A DNA stretch of 64,000 bases from Closterium sp. Naga37s-1 (lineage: Eukaryota; Streptophyta; Zygnematophyceae; Desmidiales; Closteriaceae), in NCBI GenBank assembly GCA_947471745.1, contig CANJKZ010000010.1:7768001-7832000 (forward strand), written 5' to 3'. Shown here piece after piece: positions 49,101-58,965 of the stretch. Under the pieces are notes generated by a model. That model was not told the origin of the DNA, made no database searches, and saw only the letters and a program-made list of their open reading frames with translations. How positions within the stretch are numbered: position 1 is the first letter of the stretch; every line of letters starts with the position of its first letter. Both the position numbers and the translations under genes were made by a program.

Positions 49101-52100
49101 CCTGCTCCCTCAGGTGTTTCCCAGGTAGAACCGGTCGAGCCTGTCGAGGTAGCTGTTGACTCTGGTCCTGTGCGAGGTGCTGGGTCTGGGGGCGCTGAGC
49201 CTGGGGGTGCTGGTTCTGGGGGCGCTGAGCCTGGGGGTGCTGAGACTGAGGGTGCTGAGACTGGGGGTGCTGAGACTGGGGGTGCGGAGACTGCGGGTGC
49301 TGAGCCTGGAGGTACTGCGACTGGGGGTGTTGCGCCTAGAGGTGCTGAGGCTGGGGGCTTTGAGACTGACCGTACTGCGCCTGCTGGCGCTCCTTCTTCA
49401 CAGCAGCTGCGTGAGTGGTACGCTCGGCGCTGCAGCCTCCGGAGTGGAGCTCCCGGTGTTGAGGTTCAGCCAGCTGGAGACCCTACTGCTGTTGGAGGTC
49501 CTGGAGCTCCTGCTGGTGCTGCTGGTGCTGCTGGAGGTACTGGAGCTGCTGGAGGTACTGCTGGAGGTGCTGGAGGTGCTGCTGGAGCTGCTGGAGGTAC
49601 TGGAGCTGCTGGAGGTACTGCTGGAGGTGCTGGAGGTGCTGCTGGAGCTGCTGGAGGTTCTGCTGGAGCTGCTAGAGGTTCTGGTGCTGTCTCTGCTGCT
49701 GCTGGGGGCACTTCACGGCCGCGGCCGTACTTCGTTCCGCTCCTTCAGCAGGTTCTTGGTCTGCCGCCTCCTCCTAGTCCTCCTCCCTCCGTAGAGTGTC
49801 CTCCGCCTATCCAGTCGCAATCACAGCTACCGCCTGCCTCGCCGCTTCCTGGTCCTTCTCCCTACACTGGTCCGACAGGCGGGCTTACAGAGCGTCGTGA
49901 GCCTGAGTCTCGTCCTGTGTCACCTGTGTCCCGTCCTGTGTCACCTGTTCGTACTACTTGCGCTAGTCGCCGTGTACCACGTGAGCGTCCGCCACCTGTC
50001 CCTGGCACACACCGGATCTCACTGCGTCCCTCCACTGCTCCACAGAGTGTGCTCTTAGCACGGACGTCCTTGAGGACAGACAGGAGGACCTTGAGTGTCT
50101 TGCAGCCGCTGCGCCCCATCTCGTGTCCATGCTGATTGCCCCTGAGGGAGACCCGGATGCACCAGACATCCCGACTCCTCGATCGTACGCTGAGGCGATC
50201 GAGGGTCCCTACTCCTCACAGTGGCAGTCAGCCATGGACGCAGAGATGGCTTCCTGGAAGTCCACAGGCACCTACGTCGACGAGGTTCCCCCACCTGGGG
50301 CGAACATCGTCAGTGGCATGTGGATTTTCAGGGTGAAGCGGCCACCGGGTTCTCCGCCTGTCTTCAAGGCTCGTTACGTTGCTCCAGGCTTCAGTCAGCG
50401 AAAGGGAGTAGACTTCTTTCAGACCTTCTCCCCCACCCCGAAGATGACCACTCTTCGGGTACTACTGCACGTTGCTGCTCAGCGTGACTACGAGCTTCAC
50501 TCTCTTGACTTCAGCACAGCTTTCTTGCAGGGCAGTCTGCACGAGGAGATCTGGCTGCGCCGCCCTCCTGGCTTCACTGGGTCGTTTCCTCCTGGTACCC
50601 AGTGGAGCCTCCGGCGGCCGGTCTACGGTCTCCACCAGGCGCCACGTGAGTGGCACGACACACTGAGGACTACTCTTGCGGCACTTGGGTTCTCTCCTTC
50701 TACTGCTGACCCGTCGCTGTTTCTGCGCACCGACACTTCGCTGCCGCCGTTCTACATCCTCGTGTACGTCGACGACTTGGTCTTTGCCACTGCTGACACT
50801 GAGTCTCTCGCCCACGTGAAGTCGGAGCTGCAGAAGAGACACACGTGCACAGACCTGGGTGAACTGCGCAGCTACCTTGGCTTGCAGATCACCCGGGACA
50901 GAGCACGCCGCACCATTACCCTGACTCAGTCACACATGGTGCAGCAGGTCCTTCAGCGCTTCGGCTTCACCTGGTCCTCAGCACAGGCCACTCCTCTGGC
51001 TGTAGGTCACTCGCTCTCAGCTCTGCCTTCGGATGAGTCCGTAGAGTCGAGTGGTCCTTACCCAGAGCTAGTTGGTTGCCTCATGTACCTGATGACTTGC
51101 ACTCGTCCTGACCTAGCATACCCTCTTGGCCTTCTGGCCCGCTACGTAGCTCCTGGCAGGCACCGAAAGGTGCACTGGGATGCTGCAAAGAGGGTATTGC
51201 GCTACTTGTGCAGTACATCGGGCATGGGGCTCGTGCTTGGAGGAGGGAGCTCAGTTGTTCTCACTGGGCACTCAGACGCTTCTTGGGTTGACGACCAGGC
51301 TACTCAGCGGTCGTCACAGGGTTACACCTTCAGCCTTGGTTCTGGTTCAGTTTCGTGGCGCTCTACGCGTTCGTCTTCAGTTCCCAGCTCCAGTTGTGAG
51401 GCTGAGATCTACGCCACAGCCATGGCTGCACAGGAGTTACGCTGGCTCACCTACCTGCTGACCGACCTTGGAGAGAGGCCTAGTTCTCCTCCAGTGCTGT
51501 ACGTCGACAACAAGGCTGCCATTGCCTTGTGTGAGGAGCACAGACTGGAGCACAGAACGAAGCACATCGCTCTCCGTTACTTCCTTGCTCGAGAGCTGCA
51601 GCAGCGTGGTCAGCTTCGTCTGCGTTACGTGGCCTCTCAGGCCAACACCGCTGATATATTCACCAAGGCACTTCAGCCTGGTGATCATCAGCACTTCTGT
51701 ACTTTGTTGGGGCTGGTGCCCACTTTTCCTCACTTGTTGTAGGCTTTGCCTGTACTGTGATCTCTATATATACTCCTGCCTGTTTGTTCTGCTAGGCTGA
51801 GATCACCCTTGCTGTTTGTACTACATATATACTTCTGCATGTGAACTGGCCATGTGGCCCTTTGCTTGTGCTCGGAATGTGTGGTGACGTTGTGATCCAC
51901 CCTGAGCTTGCTTGCCATTCCTGACTGGTCTTGTGACCCCTTGCTCTCCCCCACTTTGCCTATGGGGGTGTGTCAAACACTGTATGTGTTGTTGTTGTGT
52001 AGGCTATAGTGGGTTAGCCTTTAGGGGGTACACAAAACTAGGGTTTGCTACTTGTACTCCAACTTTTCATAGTTCACACACTTCTTGTTTCTGACAAAAG

Positions 52101-55100
52101 GAATGGCGTATATCAGTCGATGTCGCGAGTTGTGCGACAAGCTTCTGCGATGCGGGGGGTCGATTTCTGAAGACGCCTTCGTGACACTTATCATTGGCGG
52201 CCTCGGTCCTCAATGGCGCGCCACAAGGGCCATTCTCCGAGGTCACGGAAGAATCTCCGAAGCAGCACTCTGCGCCGAAATCCATGCCGAGCAGCAAGAC
52301 ATGGACCTGCAAGAAGAACGACACAAGAAGAAGATATCAGCACCGGAATTCGCATTCCACACTCAACGACGCTACAACAACTACAAACAACAACAACCGA
52401 AGTCCGTACCTCCTTTCTGCCACATCTGCAAGACGTCAGGGCACCCGCGCACACACTGCCCGAATCGACAACAGTCAACTCCACCTCAACGGCAGCTTCG
52501 ACCTTCCAGTAGCCAAGTGGCATCAACACAGGCGAACCCCACAAGCCAGTCGAAACCGTCAACAACACAACCTGCACAAGGAGCAAGGAACATCGTCAGT
52601 TGCATGGCAAAACTGACCGATTCCTGCATCACCGAGTCACCGCCACACTACTCACCGGAAGAACGACTTGACGACACCACACCTCGCCGCGAGTCACTCC
52701 AGCCGAACCCAACATACGCAGCCATTGCTCAAAGCGAGCCATCCGGGAAAGACACGTGGTTCTTGGACAGTTGCTGCGGACAACACATGTGCTCTTCAGG
52801 ACACTTCGTGCAGCGAGAGTATCGACTTCAACACGAAGTAGTCATCACCGTCGCCAATAATCAGAACCTGCGCACACGACGACAAGGCGTGGTACAACTT
52901 CAATCACGAGAGACAAATGTCGTTCTACAGATGTCTAAGGTTCTAATCGCAGAAGGCCTCGGCTACAACCTACTGAGCGTCAGTCAATTGATGGCGAAGG
53001 GCATTCACCTCGAGGCAGACAGCACCACCCATGAGTTCAAGCTGTACCACGGGAAGGGCGGCCTCTACATCGGAAGGGCGATCCTCAAAAACAACGTCGT
53101 CGTTCTTGACTTTGTCCCAGATCTCGGCACAGCAGACAGCGACGGCATCGTCACCTTCACCTCCTGGACCCATCCTCCAGACCTTGATCCAGACTTCAGT
53201 CCAGAAGGCTTCTGGTATTCACACACCATCCCTGAGGCAGAAAGAACAAGGGCGTTAGCAACAATTCAGACAACATCGGCAGCAGCAGAGACAACATCGG
53301 CAGCAGCAGAGACAACATCGGCAGCAGCAGAGACAACATCGGCAGCAGCAGAGACAACATCGGCAGTAGCAGAACCATCAACGGCAGCAGCAAGAACGTC
53401 AACACCAATCGCTGGCCCTTCAACGGCACCGCTCCTCGTCGACGACACACCACTGACACCCGCGCAACAACTACACCCAGCACCACGAGAAGTTCATCGT
53501 AGCACCAACTTCACCGCCAACTTCTAATCCAACTCCGAACTGTACCGACGATCACCCGGACATCGCGCCGACGAAAGCACCTGGCACGCAAGGATGGGAC
53601 ACCCAAGCAACACAGTATTAAACAATACGATACGAGCAGGAGTACTCGACAAGGACTCACTACTACTGACCGATGGAAGAGAACTTCAACGAGTACGTGG
53701 AACGTGCTTCACCTGCCCTGAAGCTGACTTACCACATCGACCGTTCGCGTCTCACCATAACCCAAGCGCACCAGCTTACACGCCACTCGAGAAGGTGTAC
53801 AGCGACATCCTGTACAATCGCGAGCCGGGGCAGAACGCGTACAACTACACCATCACGTTCATCGACGCCGCAACACGTTACGTTTGGCACCTGAATCTTC
53901 CAAGCAAGGATATGGCGTTCGAAGCCTTCGTCGCGTGGCTCCCAGTAGCAGAGCGAGAATCGGGCGTCAAACTAAAGAGCTTCCAGTCAGACGGGGGAGG
54001 AGAATACACCTCACAAAGGTTCAAGTAGTAGAGAGGAATCAAGCGGCTCATTTCCCTTCCCTACGCCCATCAACAGCAGGGTGCAGCAGAGAGGATGAAC
54101 AGGACCCTCCAGAACACCATGCGGAAACTGTTACGTGGCATGCGGCTACCCACCCACCAGTGGCCCGAAGCAATGGACCACGCCGTGATGCTGCACAACT
54201 TGCTTTCTTCGTCGTCACTTCCGAACAACACATCACCGCATCTGCTGTGGACAGGAAAACTGGGCAGCACAAAAATGTTACGAGTCTTCGGCTGCATGGT
54301 ACAGTACCGACCTCCATCTGCACGAGCAGGACGATTCTCCCAACGAGCACAGTGGGGACTACACCTGGGCATTGAAAAACACTACAACGCATGGAAGATT
54401 TTCGACGTCGAGACAAAAGAAACAGTGGCAGCACGTGATGTCATTTTCTACGAGCGACTCACACTGCAGACGTACCTTGCCAACCTGGACGAAAGCCGAG
54501 ACCCCACAGGTGGCTTCCGTGGAGACCGAGCCTTCGCTTCGGCAGAAGACGAAGCTGACTGGGACGAGCAGAACGTGGAAGGAGCCTCGGAAGAAGCCGG
54601 ACCCCTCCCCTACTGCTCCGTCAACGTGCCAATGGACGACGAAAACCCACGCGAGAGCATCAACGCCGAAACCTACTACCATTTCGTTGACAACGGTTAT
54701 GTTACACCTGCACAAGTAAACACCGACGAAGCAGAACGCGTAGGACCCAACTTCGCACCTGATCCAGAAGCGGGAGACGAAGCTGCTTATCCCGCGGACA
54801 TGTCACTCCCCCGCTACACACAGAGCGGACTCCAGATACGCGGGCTCGTCACCACAGTCCACGGCACGGGCGTTCCTAAGGAGCCTGCGACGGTTCAGCA
54901 GGCTCTGGGGGGGGGAGCATAGGGAAAAATGGCGCGAAGCCATGGACAAAGAACTGAAGGCATTAGAGGAGCGCAACACGTGGAAAATTGTCCCCATCGG
55001 CGTAGCACGGAACAAAACCATTCTCACCGGAAAATGGGTCTTCCGCGTGAAGACGAAGGCCGACAGCACCATCGACAAATTCAAGGCACGATGGGTCGTA

Positions 55101-57521
55101 CGCGGCTTCGACCAAGAATACGGGCGAGACTTCACCGAAACCTTCGCTCCGGTCAGCCGACACACTTCGCTCCGAATCCTTCTCGCAATCGCCGCCATGA
55201 AGAAAAAGAAGCTGCGGCAAATCGATGTCGCGAACGCATTTCTCTACGCACCCGTTGACGCAGAAATTTTCGTGGAACTACCGCACGGTACCAATGGGGA
55301 GCCCAACCAAGTCTGTCAGTTGCTGAAGTCGCTCTACGGGATCAAGCAAGCTCCACGGCTATGGCAGCAGTACCTGCACGCTCGCCTCATTCGCATCGGC
55401 TTCAAACAACTACCACACGATCAGGGGATGTACCGACTCACGAAAGGCGCAGATTACATCCTGCTAATCGTCTACGTAGACGATCTCCTCTACATCGGCT
55501 CAACCGACAACGTCACCACCTGGTTCGAAGGGGAGCTGCAGCAGGATCTCACACTGACAGTCTCATCTACCATTACACAGTACCTCGGGCTCAACATTCG
55601 GGAAGAGGAAGACGCTATCTACCTCAGCGCCGCGAAATACGCCGACACCATCGCCAAGCGCTTCGCACTTACACCAACTGTCATCTCTACACCGTACCGC
55701 TACACGTCAGGAAACAACAAGGAAGGCTCCGCTCTACTCAAGCCCGCCGGCATACGCGACTACCAGAGAAAGCTGGGCTGCCTTCTCTTCGCAGCTGTCA
55801 CCTGCCGCCCAGATCTATCGTACTCTGCAAGCCAACTCGCCACCTACCTCAAGAGGCCCGAAGCAGAACATCTAGCAGAACTCGACCGCGCTCTTCACTA
55901 CCTCATCAGCACCCCGACGATTGGTCTAACTTACTACAAGAACGCAACTACGCCGCCTAAGTTAATCGGCTACGTCGACGCCGATCACGCTGGCGATTCC
56001 GACAACAGGCGTTCTCGCACTGGCTACATCTACCGCCTCGAACCTATCGGACCTATCTCTTGGCAGTCGAGCAAGCAGGAATTAATTGCTCTCTCGTCAG
56101 CTGAAGCAGAATATATTGCACTCTGTTCAGCCACCAAGGAAGGACTTTACCTTCGCAAACTGCTGGAAGAAGCGAAACTGGCTCAGTTATCCAGCTTCAC
56201 CCTGTTCTGCGACAACCAGTCGGCAATTCGCATCGCCAACAAGAACGGCTTCGCGAACAGGACGAAACACATTGCCTTGCGATATTTCTTCGTGAAGGAC
56301 GAGATCGAGAAAGGGAGGCTCGAGCTGTCATACTGCCCCACGTCCGAGATGGCAGCTGACTACCTGACCAAGAAGCTCGGAAAGCAGAAGTTCGAATACT
56401 GCATGCTGCTGACTGGACAGAGCCACGTCAGCGACACTCCAGAAGCGAAGGGGAGTGTTGGAAACAATCGGTCTTAAGCGCCTCTGTCGTGTCGAAACAC
56501 CAAGGCACAAGCAAAGCAAAGCAAATCGAGGCACCAGCGAGTCAACCCTCGGAGGTTGAAGTAACTGCTGGAGGTTATGCGAAAGTCAAAGGTCAGCGAC
56601 CTTTGACCTGACAAGTACAGCGCGACAGCAAGGACACACAACTGACTCGCTACAGAGCAGTTGCCCGAGTCGTCACTGTATCGAACCGCAACAGCAACAG
56701 TAAAAGTAGTTACAACCGTATCTCTTCGTATTCCTTGTACTCTTATATATATAATCTTGTATCTCTTTGTTTTAATCAACTTACTTTGCCCTCACATATT
56801 AGCGCAAGGTGGTTCACAATCTTTCATTAAAACGCTTCCGCTATTACAGTCCTACCTAGAGTTCATCCCTGTAAAGATCCTAAGGGCTTTTCTAAGCCCA
56901 TCACGTTTTAAGCCGTTGTTGATTAAATTTGATCTAATCTTTTAAAGCTCTTTTATTTGCTTCTGTCTCCCACGATTTGCTTGCAGGAAACGGTCGACCA
57001 CATCGTTGTCTCACTCCCTCGTCTTATTAACGGTGAGTTAGTGTTTGAACTACATATTGGGAAAGAAAGAGGGGGAGAGCAGAAGAGCGCAGAATCTTAG
57101 ACGAAAGAGAGCGTGTGAGAGAACGAAGACGAACTCTCTGTTTTTTTGTTAGAGCTGCTGGCCATTTCGACCCGTTGACTCAACGATATTCTGACGGTTA
57201 AATCAGAAGAGATAGTGGATTCTATGGCAGTAAGATTGCACACGAGACAATGGAAAAAACATGTAGTGAATACATGAAATGAGAATGCATTCGAACTTAA
57301 GATTAGCCTAGTTGAGGCGTGGGTGACTTTTGCTCCGTAGGGTTTCGTTACTTCTTTCATCAGCTCACCATCTCTCGTCATTGCCAAGATATTGCTACCA
57401 CTGATTTTAAGCTTGATCTACTATTGCTTTGCTTTGTTTATTTGTTTTGGTTTTCCTGCTTCCGTCGATCTGCACGCAGGTTGTGAAGTGGAAGCGGATG
57501 CCATTTCCAATCTCTTATTAG
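43164..57521 (+). CDS. Unrecognised host gene, partial; first intron filled by nested Copia elements
   Basis: Three small exons fit one frame. 43164-43235 is MAAQRIQPASFRYYDSLRST then ALHE, with donor GTGAGC. 56987-57032 is ETVDHIVVSLPRLIN plus one base, with acceptor TTGCAG and donor GTGAGT. 57480-57521 completes Gly, then CEVEADAISNLLL, with acceptor CACGCAG and donor GTACAT. The phases agree and the peptide looks like ordinary globular sequence, but I do not recognise the family. Later exons are not resolved: an open stretch at about 57780-57890 reads ENGYLLGCIGIVEHVDDQIH and could be one. If the model is right, intron 1 is about 13.75 kb, of which 12.8 kb is Copia sequence. Confidence 0.45.
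43236..44115. other. Intron sequence before the outer Copia element
   Basis: AT-rich and non-coding. GTCTGA/TCAGAC motifs recur in both orientations between 43440 and 43745, hinting at a small decayed inverted-repeat element. A possible tRNA-derived stretch follows on the minus strand. Confidence 0.4.
43765..43885 (-). repeat. Possible tRNA-derived sequence (SINE or tRNA pseudogene)
   Basis: The minus strand has a good RNA polymerase III B box (AGTTCGAATCC) about 40 bases after a poor A-box-like GTCCAGTCAGTAG, with CAGTGAAAACTG where an anticodon arm would be. The T stem pairs for only about three base pairs, so a working tRNA is unlikely. Confidence 0.25.
44121..44568 (+). repeat. Left LTR, outer Copia
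   Basis: 448 bp, starts TGTTGGAAAC and ends CCCATCA. A TATATATA box lies at about 44408-44417, about 160 bp before the end, where LTR promoters usually sit. Confidence 0.95.
45421..45546 (+). repeat. Left LTR, inner Copia (126 bp)
   Basis: Starts TGTCAAACAC and ends TTTCTGACA. Unusually short for a Copia element of 6.7 kb. Shares TAGGCTATAGTGGG with the LTR at 58208. Confidence 0.95.
51971..52096 (+). repeat. Right LTR, inner Copia (126 bp)
   Basis: Appears identical to the left LTR over all 126 bases. Confidence 0.95.
56456..56903 (+). repeat. Right LTR, outer Copia
   Basis: 448 bp, equal in length to the left LTR with about 8 substitutions. Followed by the CGTTT target duplication. Confidence 0.95.
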
Positions 57522-58207
57522 GTACATATTTCATGTCGCGTGCCTTACCCCCTGCCTTTACCCACTCTCTCTTCTCTATCTTAATATAGATCGCCTATCT
57601 GCCTTCTTTTCCATACTCTTTTTTTTTCTACCACTTCCAGTACCTATTCAATACGTATGTCTTCTGTCCTTCCACGACATCTGTTCCATCATCCAAATCC
57701 TTTCTATGTCGTATTTCACCTCTTGCCACATTACTATATTTAGCGTGCCTGTTCTCTGTTTTTTTGTAGTCGTACTTCATGCTTACTTCAGTTGGTTTCT
57801 TGCTGAAAATGGATATTTGTTGGGGTGTATTGGAATAGTTGAACACGTTGATGATCAAATTCATAACTTATTGTGTCAGTTGTACGCATTGTTGTGGTAC
57901 CGTAATACATCTTACTATATTCCCTTTGTTTTACATTTGTCAATTTCTTTCCACTTTTTGTCTCTAATTCCTTCCAAACAGTTCTTTCAGCTTTAAAACC
58001 GAAATATAGAATAGTGAACCCCGTCCCAGCTTGAAAGGATCTTCCCGGGTGGGTTTGCAAAGCACTGTTTCAAACATTTCGTGTGTGCAGATCGAACCCA
58101 ATTGATTGGATCCCGCCAAAAACGAAATTTCTAGGCCTTACACAAGGAGTCGCATTCAACATGATGCACCCGCACGACGGCTGTACGGCGATCATTGCGA
58201 TCGTTGG
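57522..58207. other. Region between the host exons and the third Copia element
   Basis: T-rich, intron-like sequence. An open plus stretch at about 57706-57996 contains a segment that could be an exon of the unrecognised host gene, but flanking splice sites are unconvincing. No other feature seen. Confidence 0.35.
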
Positions 58208-58334
58208 TGTCAGACTTATATGACTTAGCCTATGTAGGCTATAGTGGGGTAGCACATATGGGGTACAACACATTTCTAGGGTTTGTACTTGTACCCAACC
58301 TTTCCCTTAGTCAATCATTCCTCATTTCTTCACA
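58208..58334 (+). repeat. Left LTR, third Copia (127 bp)
   Basis: Similar in length and layout to the 126-bp LTR of the inner element (shared GTAGGCTATAGTGGG and CTAGGGTTTG...ACTTGTAC), but clearly diverged. Confidence 0.85.
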
Positions 58335-58499
58335 TGGTATAGAGCAGGTTCCCTAGTGGGAACGCTTCCTAGGGCCCACCACTGAAAATCGGAAACTTTT
58401 TTTTTTCTGCCCGGAGCGCGAGTCGCCCCTGCCCGAGGCGCGCCCCGTGGGCCGCCCTCTCGTCGCGTCCCCTGCCCTTAGCGGCCCGTCGCGCCCTCC

Positions 58500-58965
58500 T
58501 AGAGGCCCCTCTCACGGCCCCTCGCGCCACCCCTAGCGGCCCCGTCGCCACCCTTCGCGGCCCGTCGCCGCCCCTCGCGGCCCCGTCGCCACCCCTAGCG
58601 GCCCCGTCGCCACCCTTCGCGGGCCCGTCGCCGCCCTTAGTGGCCCCGTCGCCGCCCCTCGCGGCCCCGTTTCCGCCCCTCGCGGCCCCGTCGCCGCCCG
58701 TTACGGCCCCGTCGCCGCCCTTCGCGGCCCCGTCGAAGCCCCTAGCGGCTCCATCGCCGCTCCTCGCGGCCCCGTCGCCGCCCCTAGCGGCCCCGTCGCC
58801 GCCCCTAGCGGCCCCATCGCCGCCCTTCTCGGCCCCTCGCGACCCCTTCGCGGCCCCGTCGCCGCCCCTAGCGGCCCCGTCGCCGCCCTTCGAGGCCCCT
58901 TGCGGCCCCTTCTCGGCCCCGTCGCCGTCCAGCGTGGCCCCGTTGCCACCCTTCCCGGCCCCTTC
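58500..58965. repeat. GC-rich tandem repeat in the third Copia leader
   Basis: Degenerate 15-bp and 24-bp units of CCGTCGCCGCCC(C/T)T(C/A)GCGGCC, about 20-25 copies. Both strands are open over much of it because of composition. The inner element has a GC-rich, less regular leader in the same place. Confidence 0.85.

Larger units (their letters stand above)
45421..52096 (+). mobile_element. Inner Ty1/Copia LTR retrotransposon, nested in the outer gag
   Basis: The two LTRs are only 126 bp (45421-45546 and 51971-52096) and I see no difference between them, so this insertion is very young and younger than its host element. Target duplication AAAGG at 45416-45420 and 52097-52101. Primer site TGGTATTAAGAGC follows the left LTR; ATGGGGGTG precedes the right one. 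A long GC-rich leader (about 45560-46160) comes first. Then gag (about 46164-47400) with a very long Gly-rich insert (about 46935-47150), protease (FTLDSGASRCFF, about 47670), pre-integrase and integrase (about 48080-49050, LHSDRGGEFSS, SPQQNGIAERRIG), a repetitive acidic/Gly/Ala linker (about 49150-49720), reverse transcriptase (YVDDLVF, about 50140-51000) and RNase H (about 51230-51740). Mostly open, with about three breaks. Confidence 0.95.
44121..56903 (+). mobile_element. Outer Ty1/Copia LTR retrotransposon, interrupted by a second one
   Basis: LTRs of 448 bp at 44121-44568 and 56456-56903 (TG...CA) differ at about 8 positions (about 98% identical), so the insertion is recent. A 5-bp target duplication CGTTT lies at 44116-44120 and 56904-56908. 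The primer site TGGTATGAGAGC directly after the left LTR resembles the initiator-tRNA-Met type. A purine tract GAAGCGAAGGGGAG precedes the right LTR. Parts in Copia order: gag (about 44630-45420, continuing at about 52100-52480 with zinc knuckle CHICKTSGHPRTHC), protease (DTWFLDSC, about 52755), integrase (about 53590-54450), reverse transcriptase with YVDD (about 54940-55600), RNase H (about 55960-56460). The element is broken: besides the nested insertion there are about four breaks. It inserted in an intron, sense to the host exons. Confidence 0.95.

Noticed and set aside
46635-50135. Very long Gly-rich open frame as a host structural protein
   Set aside because: It contains Copia protease and integrase motifs and lies between LTRs, so it is element sequence.
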